NCBI RefSeq assembly: GCF_001704295.1 | Contig: NZ_CP012334.1 | Span: 5,220,084-5,284,083, forward strand | Direction of reading: 5' to 3' | DNA from: Bordetella sp. H567 | GTDB lineage: Bacteria > Pseudomonadota > Gammaproteobacteria > Burkholderiales > Burkholderiaceae_B | DNA length: 64,000 bases | Shown: positions 1 to 8,276 of the stretch, piece by piece | How positions within the stretch are numbered: position 1 is the first letter of the stretch | How the letters are laid out: the number at the start of each line of letters is the position of its first letter | Program-made: the position numbers and the translations under genes | The notes under the pieces: generated by a model | Told to the model about the DNA's origin: nothing | What the model saw: only the letters and a program-made list of their open reading frames with translations | Database searches by the model: none

Positions 1-355
1 TGTGGTCCTTCAGGACGACATAGCCCGCTTGCGGATCCACGCGCGCGCACGCGTTGGGCCGCGATACTTCATCGGTTCCGTCTGGCGGACCGCCGCCCTG
101 GGCGCCCCGGGCCGGCGCGTTCGCCACGCACTGGCGGACCACCGTCCACAGGACGCCGCGCCGGTCCATGACGGCCCAGCCCGGGCCCGGCACGGGACGC
201 GAGGCGGCGCCCGGCTCGGATTCTTCCGCCACGGCGGCCGCCATGGCCAGCGCCCCGCCCAGCGCCAGCGGCAGCGCCCATGCCAGCGGCGCGGCCACTG
301 CCCATACGCGCGTTATCGAAACACCACTCGGTCTCGCGATCCATCCCATCGACAT
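1..355 (-). CDS. cdh: CDP-diacylglycerol diphosphatase (Cdh), N-terminal part, cut by window edge
   Basis: This reading frame has no stop before the left edge, so only about 118 N-terminal residues are visible. After a hydrophobic, alanine-rich signal anchor (about residues 17-42) the sequence reads VLWTVVRQCV, then a cysteine-containing segment (NACARVDPQAGY), then VVLKDH. This matches the start of the mature domain of Cdh enzymes, which hydrolyse CDP-diacylglycerol to phosphatidate and CMP at the membrane and carry a HIT-like HxHxH motif further on; that motif lies outside the window. The in-frame upstream stop is at 364-362. The first ATG is at 355-353 and a second at 349-347, so the start is uncertain by two codons. 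It runs in the same direction as metF, about 55 bases downstream of it. The identification rests on recalled similarity to the E. coli Cdh N-terminus. Confidence 0.7.
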   Translation of the reverse strand, partial: MSMGWIARPSGVSITRVWAVAAPLAWALPLALGGALAMAAAVAEESEPGAASRPVPGPGWAVMDRRGVLWTVVRQCVANAPARGAQGGGPPDGTDEVSRPNACARVDPQAGYVVLKDH

Positions 356-410
356 TGCCCATCATCCGCATATGGATGCCCGGGGCCATGCTATCGAAGG
401 GAAATGACAA

Positions 411-1256
411 TCACGTGCTGGTCAGGTTCTTCCAGATCGCCATCGGGGCTTCCGCGCTGTTCAGCGTGTAGAAGTGCAGGCCAGGTGCGCCGCCATCCAG
501 CAGCTTGCGGCACAGGTCGGTGACCACGTCGACGCCGAAGGCGCGGATGGATGCCTTGTCGTCGCCGAATTCGGCCAGGCGCAGGCGAATCCAGCGCGGG
601 ATCTCCGCACCGCACATCTGCGAAAACCGCGCCAGCTGGGTATGGTTGGTGATCGGCATGATGCCCGGCACCACCGGCACCGAGACCCCCTTGGCCGCCG
701 CCCGTTCGACGAAATCGAAATAGGCGTCCGGATTGAAGAAATACTGTGTGATCGCGCTGTTGGCGCCCGCGCGCACTTTGTCCACGAAATGATCAAGATC
801 GCTGGACGGGTTGTCCGCCTGCGGATGCATTTCGGGATAAGCGGCGACCTCGATGTGGAACCAGTCGCCGGTTTCCTGGCGGATGAAGGCCACGAGGTCG
901 CGCGCGTATTTCAATTCGCCGGCATCGCCGCCCATGCCCGACGGCATGTCGCCGCGCAGGGCGACCACCTGGCGCACCCCTTCGTCGCGATAGGACGCCA
1001 GGATGGCGCGCAGGTCCTCGCGCGTGGCGCCGACGCAGGAAAGGTGCGGGGCCGCGTCCACGCCCAGATTGCGCAGCATGCGCACGGTGCCGGCGGTGCC
1101 CTCGCGGGTGGAGCCGCCCGCGCCGAAGGTCACGCTGACATAGCGCGGGTGGATGGCCAGCATCTGCTTGGCCGCCCGCAGCAGGCGTTCCTGCGCGGCG
1201 ATATCGCGCGGCGGGAAAAATTCCAGGCTGTAGGCCGGCGTAGTGGTATCGGTCAT
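411..1256 (-). CDS. metF: Methylenetetrahydrofolate reductase
   Basis: This 281-residue enzyme reduces 5,10-methylene-THF to 5-methyl-THF with FAD, supplying the methyl group for methionine synthesis. The N-terminal SLEFFPPR motif carries the catalytic glutamate (E12 here). VTFGAGGSTR follows, and later come the VALRGD and PGIMP segments typical of the TIM-barrel family. The length is slightly under the usual 290-300. The chosen ATG begins MTDTTTPAYS and overlaps the stop of the upstream membrane-protein gene as ATGA, which favours translational coupling and argues against the longer upstream frame. ahcY and metK lie on the same strand within 6 kb, so much of the activated-methyl cycle is clustered. 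Confidence 0.97.
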   Translation of the reverse strand: MTDTTTPAYSLEFFPPRDIAAQERLLRAAKQMLAIHPRYVSVTFGAGGSTREGTAGTVRMLRNLGVDAAPHLSCVGATREDLRAILASYRDEGVRQVVALRGDMPSGMGGDAGELKYARDLVAFIRQETGDWFHIEVAAYPEMHPQADNPSSDLDHFVDKVRAGANSAITQYFFNPDAYFDFVERAAAKGVSVPVVPGIMPITNHTQLARFSQMCGAEIPRWIRLRLAEFGDDKASIRAFGVDVVTDLCRKLLDGGAPGLHFYTLNSAEAPMAIWKNLTST

Positions 1257-1591
1257 GAGACGAGCAGCGTGGAGAGCAGGCCGGAGATGATGCTGTACAA
1301 GATCGCACCGATCACCGCCCACCAGAAGCCGTTGACCTGGAAGCCTTTCAGGATGGACCCGGCGAACCAGAACAACAGCGCGTTCAGGACGATCAGGAAC
1401 AGACCCAGCGTGACGATGGTGATCGGCAGCGTCAGCAGAACGAGCACCGGCTTGACCAGCATGTTCAACAAGCCCAGCACCAGCGCGGCGATCAACGCCG
1501 ACCCAAAGCTGGCCACGGCAATCCCGGGCAGCAGATACGCGACCACCAGCAGGGCCACCGCGTTCAGGATCCAGACGAGGATCAAGGTCAT
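1253..1591 (-). CDS. YvlD/phage-holin-4_2 family membrane protein
   Basis: A 112-residue, almost entirely hydrophobic protein with about four membrane helices (roughly residues 3-25, 30-54, 56-80 and 86-108). The spacing and the motif VLGLLNMLVKPVLVLLTLP are typical of the small inner-membrane family named after phage holins (YvlD type), whose role in bacteria is unknown. The ATG at 1591-1589 (MTLILVW) is preferred because upstream codons in this frame encode polar, arginine-rich sequence. Its stop overlaps the metF start by four bases (ATGA), so the two genes are co-translated. A link to methionine metabolism beyond co-expression is not supported. Confidence 0.85.
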   Translation of the reverse strand: MTLILVWILNAVALLVVAYLLPGIAVASFGSALIAALVLGLLNMLVKPVLVLLTLPITIVTLGLFLIVLNALLFWFAGSILKGFQVNGFWWAVIGAILYSIISGLLSTLLVS

Positions 1592-1618
1592 GTTCGAATC
1601 TCCCGCATCGTATGGTTG

Positions 1619-1655
1619 AAAAGGACGGCGCCGTCCGCTGGACGATGCCGTCCCC
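1619..1655 (-). terminator. Probable intrinsic terminator of ahcY
   Basis: On the minus strand a GGGGACGGC arm can pair with a GCCGTCC arm followed directly by TTTT; the second arm is itself part of the perfect palindrome GGACGGCGCCGTCC. It lies 15 bases past the ahcY stop and before the YvlD-type gene. The U-tract is short, so some read-through into the membrane-protein/metF operon is possible. Confidence 0.5.
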
Positions 1656-1669
1656 ACAAGACTACACCA

Positions 1670-3088
1670 TCAATAGCGGTAGTGATTGCTCTTGAAGGGG
1701 CCGTCCACCGGCACGCCGATGTAGGAGGCCTGGTCCGGACGCAGCGTGGTCAGGTTGGCGCCCAGCTTCTTCAGGTGCAGGCGAGCCACCTTTTCGTCCA
1801 GCTGCTTGGGCAGCACGTAGACCTGGCCCTTCTCGTAGGCGTCGTTGCGCGTGTAGAGTTCGATCTGCGCGATGGTCTGGTTGGTGAAGGACGAGGACAT
1901 CACGAAGGAAGGATGGCCCGTGGCGCAGCCCAGGTTCACCAGGCGGCCCTTGGCCAGCAGGATGATGCGCTTGCCGTCCGGGAAGATCACGTGATCGACC
2001 TGCGGCTTGATCTCTTCCCACTTGCAGCCGTCCAGCGACGCGACATCGATTTCGTTATCGAAGTGGCCGATGTTGCAAACGATGGCCTGGTCCTTCATGC
2101 GGTCCATGTGGGCGCGCGTAATGACGTTGTAGTTGCCGGTGGCGGTGACGAAGATGTCGGCCTTGTCCACGGCTTCTTCCATGGTCACGACCTTGTAGCC
2201 TTCCATCGCGGCCTGCAGGGCGCAGATGGGGTCGATTTCCGTGACCCAGACCTGGGCGCGCAGCGCCTGCAGGGCCTGCGCGCAACCCTTGCCGACGTCG
2301 CCGTAGCCGGCCACGACAGCAACCTTGCCGGCGACCATCACGTCGGTGGCGCGCTTGATGCCATCCACCAGCGATTCGCGGCAGCCGTACAGGTTGTCGA
2401 ACTTGGACTTGGTCACCGAGTCGTTCACGTTGATGGCGGCGAAGGCCAATTCGCCACGCTGCGACATCTGGTACAGGCGATGCACGCCGGTGGTGGTTTC
2501 CTCGGTCACGCCGCGGATCTGCGCCAGGCGGGTCGAATACCACTTGGGATCGCGCGCCAGGGTGGCCTTGATGGCGGCGAACAGCACGCGCTCTTCCTCG
2601 CTGCTCGGCTTGGCCAGCACGGAGAGATCGGACTCCGCCTTCGCGCCCAGGTGCAGCAGCAGCGTGGCATCGCCGCCGTCGTCCAGGATCATGTTGGCAT
2701 GCTGGCCATTGGGCCATTCGAAGATCTTGTGGGTGTAGTCCCAGTATTCGGTCAGGGTTTCGCCCTTGACGGCGAAGACCGGCGTACCGCCTTCGGCGAT
2801 GGCGGCGGCGGCGTGGTCCTGCGTCGAGAAGATATTGCAGGAAGCCCAGCGCACATCCGCGCCTAGCGCCTTCAGCGTTTCGATCAGCACGGCGGTCTGG
2901 ATGGTCATGTGCAGGCTGCCGGCGATGCGCGCGCCCTTCAGCGGCTGGGCGGCGGCGTACTCTTCACGCGTGGCCATCAGGCCGGGCATTTCGGTTTCGG
3001 CGATGGCGATTTCGCGGCGGCCCCAGCCGGCCAGGCCGATATCGGCGACGATGTAGTCGGAAACGGATTTTTCGGAAACGGTGTTCAT
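1670..3088 (-). CDS. ahcY: S-adenosylhomocysteine hydrolase (adenosylhomocysteinase)
   Basis: A 472-residue cytosolic NAD-dependent enzyme that splits S-adenosylhomocysteine to adenosine and homocysteine, removing the inhibitory product of methylation reactions. It shows the substrate-domain segment [16 protein letters not shown] (about residues 57-72), the SVTKSKFDN segment containing the active-site lysine region (about 224-232), the Rossmann loop GYGDVGKG (261-268) and the C-terminal KSNHYRY tail. Residues 150-190 hold the insertion common in the longer proteobacterial forms. The ATG at 3088 ([10 protein letters not shown]) has a GGAG about eight bases upstream. The gene has a long leader containing an SAH riboswitch, so expression should rise when SAH accumulates. 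Confidence 0.98.
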   Translation of the reverse strand: MNTVSEKSVSDYIVADIGLAGWGRREIAIAETEMPGLMATREEYAAAQPLKGARIAGSLHMTIQTAVLIETLKALGADVRWASCNIFSTQDHAAAAIAEGGTPVFAVKGETLTEYWDYTHKIFEWPNGQHANMILDDGGDATLLLHLGAKAESDLSVLAKPSSEEERVLFAAIKATLARDPKWYSTRLAQIRGVTEETTTGVHRLYQMSQRGELAFAAINVNDSVTKSKFDNLYGCRESLVDGIKRATDVMVAGKVAVVAGYGDVGKGCAQALQALRAQVWVTEIDPICALQAAMEGYKVVTMEEAVDKADIFVTATGNYNVITRAHMDRMKDQAIVCNIGHFDNEIDVASLDGCKWEEIKPQVDHVIFPDGKRIILLAKGRLVNLGCATGHPSFVMSSSFTNQTIAQIELYTRNDAYEKGQVYVLPKQLDEKVARLHLKKLGANLTTLRPDQASYIGVPVDGPFKSNHYRY

Positions 3089-3218
3089 GGGTTGGCTCCA
3101 CGTATAAACGGACGGCGCCACACCGCGGCCCGAAACGTGCGCAACGCCCCGGCCTGTTTCGGGCCGGGATGACACCAGATAGCTTGGCGCGCCCGCCTCT
3201 GCCACGCATGCGACAAAG

Positions 3219-3380
3219 GTGAGCGCCGTTGCATGCCGCCACGCGATGCATGGACAGCCGAACTTGAGCCTGAGCCTGGCGGGGGACACACACCGTGCAT
3301 GCTTGCCATGCACATTGCCGCGCGCATGGTCCTGCGCATCGGCCTGGCTGCGGCCTTCCCCGTCGCAACGCTCCTCAGGC
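3219..3380 (-). promoter_or_regulatory. S-adenosylhomocysteine (SAH) riboswitch of ahcY
   Basis: Read on the minus strand, the leader holds the conserved blocks of the SAH riboswitch in order. CCTGAGGAGCGTTGCGACG lies at 3379-3361, CCAGGCTCAGG in the middle (about 3280-3270), and CAACGGCGCTCACC at 3232-3219. CCTGAG can pair with CTCAGG (P2), and GGAGCG with CGCTC (P1), the usual architecture. The stretch between the first two blocks is long, consistent with an extended variable stem. The element ends about 130 bases before the ahcY ATG. SAH riboswitches are on-switches for SAH recycling genes. The 5' block overlaps the stop codon (3377-3375) of the upstream glycosyltransferase gene. Confidence 0.9.
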
Positions 3381-4406
3381 GTGGGCGATATTGTAGCGGG
3401 TCGCCGAAGTCAGCGGAACCAGCGCGTTGAGCAGGTCCGTGGCGATGGCATCCCAGGTCCGTGTCAACGCATGCTGGCGCACGACGTCACGGTCCAGCGA
3501 GTGGGCCTGCAGACAGGCCTGGCGCAGGTCGTCGCGCAGGCAGCCCGTCACGCCGTCCTCCAGGACCGCCATCGGCGCATCGGTGCGGAAGGTGGCTACC
3601 GGCGTACCGCAAGCCAGCGCTTCCAGCATCACCAGGCCGAAGGTATCCGTCAGGCTGGGAAAGACGAACACGTCCGCAGCGGCGTAGTACCGGGGCAACA
3701 CATCGTCGGCCTGCATGCCGGTGAAGCGGACATTGGGGTACTTGCGACGCAGGCGCTCCTCATCCGGTCCACCGCCCACGACGACCTTGCTGCCGGGCAG
3801 GTCCAGGGACAGGAAAGCGTCCAGGTTCTTCTCGCGCGCCACCCGGCCCACGCTCAGGAAGACCGGCCGGGGCAGGTCCCCGAACGCGTCGCGCGCGCCG
3901 GGCTGGAAGCGTTCGGCGTCCACGCCGCGCGACCATACCTGCAGGTTCTTCAGGCCATGGCGCGCCACGGTGTCGCGCACCGTGGGCGTCGGTACCAGCA
4001 CCCGCTGCGAGGGCTTGTGAAACCACTGCATGTAGCGCCAGGGCAGCCACGCGGGGATGCCCATCCGTGCCTGCAGGTAGTCGGGAAACATGGTGTGGAA
4101 GGAAGTCGTGAAGCGCCAGCCGCGCCGCAGCGCCATGCGCCGCGCGGCCAGGCCCAGCGGGCCCTCCGTGGCGATGTGCAGCGCATCCGGCACCACGTCG
4201 CCCAGCAGCCGCTTCAATTGCTTGGCGGGCTGGATGCACAGGCGCAGGTCGGGCTCGGACGGCGCGGGGACCGTGCGGCTGCCTTCCGGGCTGATGACGA
4301 TCACCTCGTGGCCCCAGCCGGCCAGGATCTTCAGCATGGTCGTCCAGGTACGGACGACGCCGTTCACTTGCGGATGCCAGGCATCCGTAACCAGCGCGAT
4401 GAGCAT
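3375..4406 (-). CDS. GT4-family glycosyltransferase (GT-B fold, MgtA-like)
   Basis: A 343-residue cytosolic or peripheral glycosyltransferase. The N-terminal domain begins [17 protein letters not shown], typical of the mannosyltransferase/diacylglycerol-glucosyltransferase branch of GT4. It also has [14 protein letters not shown] and WSRGVD, the nucleotide-binding [10 protein letters not shown] segment (about residues 208-217), and the donor-site motif [15 protein letters not shown]. There the first glutamate of the EX7E pair is aspartate, common in this branch. The acceptor is unknown; a lipid or an alpha-mannose-type product is plausible from family membership. It is upstream of ahcY on the same strand, and its stop codon lies inside the ahcY riboswitch, so the two transcripts are physically intertwined. 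Confidence 0.85.
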   Translation of the reverse strand: MLIALVTDAWHPQVNGVVRTWTTMLKILAGWGHEVIVISPEGSRTVPAPSEPDLRLCIQPAKQLKRLLGDVVPDALHIATEGPLGLAARRMALRRGWRFTTSFHTMFPDYLQARMGIPAWLPWRYMQWFHKPSQRVLVPTPTVRDTVARHGLKNLQVWSRGVDAERFQPGARDAFGDLPRPVFLSVGRVAREKNLDAFLSLDLPGSKVVVGGGPDEERLRRKYPNVRFTGMQADDVLPRYYAAADVFVFPSLTDTFGLVMLEALACGTPVATFRTDAPMAVLEDGVTGCLRDDLRQACLQAHSLDRDVVRQHALTRTWDAIATDLLNALVPLTSATRYNIAHA

Positions 4407-4471
4407 GGGCTTTTCTAGGGATAACCGGAAAGCCCTTATTTGGCGCCGGGTTTATGACATCGTTGAGACAG

Positions 4472-4705
4472 TCATGACGAACGGCGGGGATATCCCTGCG
4501 CCTTGATGCGGCGCCAGACCGCCTGCTTTTCCTCGTCGCTCATGGACACCCAGTTCGCGACTTCCATGGCGGTACGGCCGCAGCCGCGGCAGACCTCGTC
4601 GAACAGGGTGGAACACACGGCCACGCAGGGGGAATCCGTGGCGGTAAAGACGCGTTCAGGGTCCTTGGCGGACGGCGGGCAAAGATCGGGAATAGGGTCT
4701 GGCAT
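4472..4705 (-). CDS. DUF1289 family protein (small cysteine-rich)
   Basis: A 77-residue protein with the DUF1289 signature: SPCVAVCSTLFDEVCRGCGRT (about residues 24-45), in which four cysteines form a probable metal-binding knuckle, followed by EVANWVSMSDEEKQAVW. The family is widespread in Proteobacteria and its function is unknown. The ATG at 4705 (MPDPIPDLCPP) is chosen because the frame upstream encodes unrelated arginine-rich sequence. It sits between the dehalogenase-like gene and the GT4 gene on the same strand, about 90 and 65 bases from them, so a shared transcript is possible. Confidence 0.88.
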   Translation of the reverse strand: MPDPIPDLCPPSAKDPERVFTATDSPCVAVCSTLFDEVCRGCGRTAMEVANWVSMSDEEKQAVWRRIKAQGYPRRSS

Positions 4706-4794
4706 GCCGCAAGAATAGCACCGGGCCGGAACCGCCCTGGCAGGGCCCTGGACACGGCCAAGTGGTCTTGTCCGGCTATCCGGCCCGCCAGCCT

Positions 4795-5676
4795 CTAGCC
4801 AAAAAAGCGCAGCGCCTCTTCGCTGATCTGCTCGGGCAGTTCTTCGGCCAGGTAGTGGGCGCCGTCGACGGCATGGCCCTGGACGTCCTGCGCGACGTTG
4901 CGCCACAGGGCCAGGACGTCGAAATTGCGGCCGACCGCGCCGCGGGCGCCCCACAGGACGCGCAGGGGACAGCGCACGCCGCGGCCATCGGCGCGGTCCT
5001 GGCGATCGTGCTCCAGGTCTATCGTCGCCGAAGCGCGGTAGTCCTCGCAGATGCCCACGGGCAAGCCCGGGAGCACGGCGCAGCGCTCATATTCAGCCAG
5101 CGCGCGCGGATCGAAAATCGCCAGGCCGCCGGGACGTCCCCCCATGATCGAACGCACGTAGAACACCGGGTCGCGGCCTATCATGGTTTCCGGCATCGGC
5201 GGCGGCTGGATCAGCCAGAACCAGTGGTAGTAGGCCTGCGCGAAGGCGCGCGTGGTGTTCTCGTACATGTCCAGCGTCGGGGCGATATCCAGCAGCATCA
5301 GGCGTTGCACGCGCTCTGCGTGATCCACCGCCAGCCGGTGCGCGACCCGCGCGCCGCGGTCGTGCGCGAGCACGTTGAAGGTCTCATGGCCCAGCGCCCG
5401 CATCACCGCCGCCATATCGGCGGCCATGGCGCGCTTGGAATGCGCCGCATGGTCCGGCGCCGCGGCGGGCTTGCCGCTATCGCCATAGCCGCGCAGGTCC
5501 GCCGCGATGCAGGTGTAGCGCGCCGTCAGCGCCGGCCACACGCGATGCCACATCGCGCTGGTCTGCGGGTGGCCGTGCAGCAAGAGCAATGGCGGCCCAT
5601 CGCCCGCGATACGGGTGGCGATATGTGTGCCCTGTCCGTCGAACCGGCGCACCGGCAAGTCGAAAAACGATGTCAT
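4795..5676 (-). CDS. Haloacetate/fluoroacetate dehalogenase-like alpha/beta hydrolase
   Basis: A 293-residue alpha/beta hydrolase. The nucleophile elbow reads AHDRGAR (D106 with R107 and R110) instead of the usual GxSxG. Other active-site features of fluoroacetate dehalogenases also align: D130 at the end of LLD, H151-W152 in YYHWFWLIQP, Y213 in CEDYRAS, and H274 in DGAHYLAEE. In characterised homologues the aspartate attacks the carbon bearing the halogen, and the Arg pair binds the carboxylate. The oxyanion-side motif LLLHGHPQ is present. Defluorination or dechlorination of haloacetates is therefore plausible, but substrate range cannot be read from sequence. It is downstream of metK on the same strand, separated by a terminator. 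Confidence 0.82.
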   Translation of the reverse strand: MTSFFDLPVRRFDGQGTHIATRIAGDGPPLLLLHGHPQTSAMWHRVWPALTARYTCIAADLRGYGDSGKPAAAPDHAAHSKRAMAADMAAVMRALGHETFNVLAHDRGARVAHRLAVDHAERVQRLMLLDIAPTLDMYENTTRAFAQAYYHWFWLIQPPPMPETMIGRDPVFYVRSIMGGRPGGLAIFDPRALAEYERCAVLPGLPVGICEDYRASATIDLEHDRQDRADGRGVRCPLRVLWGARGAVGRNFDVLALWRNVAQDVQGHAVDGAHYLAEELPEQISEEALRFFG

Positions 5677-5751
5677 GGATGAACCTCCCGATACTGCGGA
5701 CCGAGCTTACCCTGCCTTTTCCCGGAGATCACGGCGAGGCGGCGGACAAGC

Positions 5752-5784
5752 AAAAAAAAGCCGCGGACGTTGCCGTCGCGGCTT
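5752..5784 (-). terminator. Intrinsic terminator of metK
   Basis: On the minus strand AAGCCGCG and CGCGGCTT form an eight-base stem around an 11-base loop, followed by a run of eight T. It starts 49 bases after the metK stop. This is a standard rho-independent terminator. Confidence 0.85.
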
Positions 5785-5832
5785 GGGGTGGATACGGCAG
5801 CCGGATGGAATACCCTCCGGCGCCGGTATCGA

Positions 5833-6996
5833 TCAGGCGGCTTTCTTCAGCGCCTGCACCTTGTCGGTGGCTTCCCAGGTGAACTCGGGTTCCGAACGGC
5901 CGAAGTGGCCATAGGCGGCCGTCTTCGAGTAGATCGGACGCAGGAGGTCCAGCATGTTGACGATGCCCTTGGGCCGCAGGTCGAAGTGCTCGCGCACCAG
6001 CCTGGCCAGTTGCTCGTCCGGAATGACGCCGGTACCGGCGGTGTACACCGTGATGTTGATGGGATCGGCCACGCCGATGGCATAGCTGACCTGGACTTCG
6101 CACTGGCGGGCCAGACCGGCCGCGACGATGTTCTTGGCCACGTAGCGCGCGCCATAGGCGGCGGAACGGTCGACCTTGGACGGATCCTTGCCGGAGAACG
6201 CGCCGCCGCCATGGCGGCAGGCGCCGCCGTAGGTGTCGACGATGATCTTGCGGCCGGTCAGGCCGCAATCGCCCTGCGGGCCGCCGATGACGAAACGGCC
6301 CGTGGGGTTGACCAGGAAGCGCGTCTTGGTGGTGATCAGGCCGGCCGGGAAGCAGGGCTTGATGATGTCTTCGATGACGGCTTCGCGGATGGTTTCCTGG
6401 GACACTTCAGGCGCGTGCTGGGTCGACAGCACCACCGTATCGACTTCGACGGGACGACCGTCGACATAGCGGAATGTCACCTGCGACTTGGCGTCCGGAC
6501 GCAGCCACGGCAGGCGGCCATCCTTGCGCAGTTCGCTCTGGCGCTGCACCAGGCGGTGCGAATACCAGATCGGCGCGGGCATCAGGTCCGGCGTTTCGTC
6601 GCAGGCGTAGCCGAACATCAGGCCCTGGTCGCCGGCGCCCTGGTTCAGATAGTCTTCCGAGGTGCGGTCCACGCCCTGGGCGATATCGGGAGACTGCTTG
6701 TCGTACGCGACGAGGACGGCGCAGCCTTTGTAGTCGATGCCGTATTCCGTGTTGTCGTAGCCGATGCGGCGGATCGTATCGCGTGCGACCTGGATGTAGT
6801 CGACGCTGGCGGACGTGCTGATTTCACCGGCCAGGACGACCAGGCCGGTATTGCACAGGGTTTCCGCGGCCACGCGGGCGTTGGGATCCTGCGTGAAGAT
6901 GGCATCCAGGACCGCGTCGGAGATCTGGTCCGCGACCTTGTCCGGATGGCCTTCGGAAACGGATTCGGAAGTGAAGAGGTAATCGCTATGTGCCAC
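5833..6996 (-). CDS. metK: S-adenosylmethionine synthetase
   Basis: A 387-residue enzyme that makes S-adenosylmethionine from ATP and methionine. Diagnostic segments are [15 protein letters not shown] (about residues 14-28), [11 protein letters not shown] (120-130), the P-loop-like [19 protein letters not shown] near 263-281, and the C-terminal TWE..K segment. The length fits the family. Translation starts with GTG (6996-6994), preceded by AAGGAAG seven bases upstream; no ATG gives the conserved N-terminus [20 protein letters not shown]. It is divergent from the lpxL pair, with about 220 bases between. I looked for a SAM riboswitch in this leader and did not find a recognisable one. Confidence 0.98.
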   Translation of the reverse strand: MAHSDYLFTSESVSEGHPDKVADQISDAVLDAIFTQDPNARVAAETLCNTGLVVLAGEISTSASVDYIQVARDTIRRIGYDNTEYGIDYKGCAVLVAYDKQSPDIAQGVDRTSEDYLNQGAGDQGLMFGYACDETPDLMPAPIWYSHRLVQRQSELRKDGRLPWLRPDAKSQVTFRYVDGRPVEVDTVVLSTQHAPEVSQETIREAVIEDIIKPCFPAGLITTKTRFLVNPTGRFVIGGPQGDCGLTGRKIIVDTYGGACRHGGGAFSGKDPSKVDRSAAYGARYVAKNIVAAGLARQCEVQVSYAIGVADPINITVYTAGTGVIPDEQLARLVREHFDLRPKGIVNMLDLLRPIYSKTAAYGHFGRSEPEFTWEATDKVQALKKAA

Positions 6997-7054
6997 GGTT
7001 TAGCTTCCTTGCTGGACCGGCGGGACGCGAGCGACCCGCGGCCGGATTGACGAA

Positions 7055-7069
7055 AGGTGCGTTGCACCT
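7055..7069. repeat. Short perfect inverted repeat in the metK leader
   Basis: AGGTGC-GTT-GCACCT, six-base arms with a three-base loop, about 60 bases upstream of the metK GTG and inside the metK/lpxL divergent spacer. It could be a small RNA hairpin in the metK leader or an operator; no U-tract follows on either strand. Confidence 0.35.
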
Positions 7070-7220
7070 GGGATCGCAATCAGCAAGACCTTGACCATGG
7101 CGCGACGCTTTAGCGGATTTTGCGTGCGCGGTGCCGTCGGCATGCAATCCCGTCGGACCCGGCGCGCGTCGCCCCGCAAGTTGTCGGTTAACTCGGCGAC
7201 CTTTCGTATTTTAAGCGAAA

Positions 7221-8276
7221 ATGACGGCTTTCATCCGTCCCCATCGCATGCTGCTCGTCGCCCTGTTCCGCCTGCTGGCCCGCCTGCCGCTCTCCGTGCT
7301 GCATGGCATGGGGCGCTTCTTCGGCATATTGGCCTATCTCTGCCCGGGAAAATACCGGGAGCGCCTGCGCGCCAATGCCGCGCAGGCGGGCTATCCGGAC
7401 GCGGCCTTCGCCCGGGAAGCCGCGGCACAGGCCGGCGCCATGATTTTCGAGATGCCCAAGGTCTGGTTCCAGACCGACCAGTGCCTCGCACGCGTGTACT
7501 CGGACGACGAAGCCGTCGTGGAGGCCGCGCGCGCAGAAAACCGCGGCGTCGTCTTCATGACGCCCCATCTGGGATGCTTCGAGATCACGGCCCGGCACCT
7601 GACCCGCCAGCTGCCGCTGACGGTCATGTTCCGCCCGCCGCGCCAATCCGCCATCGCGCCCCTGCTGGACGCCGCCCGTAACACGTCCACGCTGCGCGCG
7701 GTACCCGCCACGATGCAGGGCGTACGGGAATTCGTGCGCGCCCTGCGTCGCGGCGAAGGCGTGGGCATGCTGCCGGACCAGGCGCCCAAGGAAGGAGACG
7801 GCGTGTGGGCGCCCTTCTTCGGCCGCATGGCCTATACCGTGACACTGCCAGGCAAGCTGGCCGCCCCACACGACGTCCCGGTCGTTCTGACGGCGGGCGA
7901 ACGGCTCCCCCGCGGCCGCGGCTGGCATGTCCACTATATCCGCGTGCCGGGCCCCCTGCCCGATACGGCCGAAGCGCAAGCCGCCCTTTTCAATGCCGCC
8001 ATGGAAACCCTGATCCGCCGCTTTCCGGAGCAATACCTGTGGAGCTACAACCGCTACAAGGCGCCACGCGGCGCGCCGCCGGCACCCGATGCCGTCGCCC
8101 GGTCAGCCGCGAGCCCCGGCGAAGGTAGCCGCAACGGCGACACCGCCGCCGTTGCCACCCGCGAGACCGGCGCGACCGCGGGCTCGGGCGGTAACGCCAG
8201 CAGTGGCACGCCCGCGTCGCACAGCCGCCCCCCGGCCGCTGGTTCGGACGGCGCACCGGGAGACGGCTCACGATGA
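7221..8276 (+). CDS. lpxL: LpxL/HtrB-family lipid A acyltransferase, first copy
   Basis: A 351-residue inner-membrane acyltransferase of the lysophospholipid acyltransferase fold, which adds secondary acyl chains to Kdo-lipid A using acyl-ACP. The catalytic HX4E motif is HLGCFE (H116 to E121), followed by the substrate-site segment MFRPPRQSAIAP and the LPDQAPKEGDGVW motif. The N-terminal hydrophobic anchor is about residues 9-40. The final 60 residues, from about 290, are an alanine/glycine/serine-rich, probably disordered tail without a family counterpart. The stop overlaps the start of the second copy as ATGA. Bordetella species carry adjacent lpxL paralogues with different chain specificity, but which copy is which cannot be decided here. 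Confidence 0.9.
   Translation: MTAFIRPHRMLLVALFRLLARLPLSVLHGMGRFFGILAYLCPGKYRERLRANAAQAGYPDAAFAREAAAQAGAMIFEMPKVWFQTDQCLARVYSDDEAVVEAARAENRGVVFMTPHLGCFEITARHLTRQLPLTVMFRPPRQSAIAPLLDAARNTSTLRAVPATMQGVREFVRALRRGEGVGMLPDQAPKEGDGVWAPFFGRMAYTVTLPGKLAAPHDVPVVLTAGERLPRGRGWHVHYIRVPGPLPDTAEAQAALFNAAMETLIRRFPEQYLWSYNRYKAPRGAPPAPDAVARSAASPGEGSRNGDTAAVATRETGATAGSGGNASSGTPASHSRPPAAGSDGAPGDGSR

Noticed and set aside
69-410. ORFs in several frames before metF, including a 113-codon minus frame and a 173-codon plus frame
   Set aside because: The cdh frame, open to the window edge, has real similarity and a signal anchor; the others are Gly/Arg-rich shadows.
6997-7220. SAM riboswitch in the metK leader
   Set aside because: Only a short inverted repeat and an AGCTAAA motif are present; the conserved cores of SAM-I, SAM-II or SAM-III were not found.
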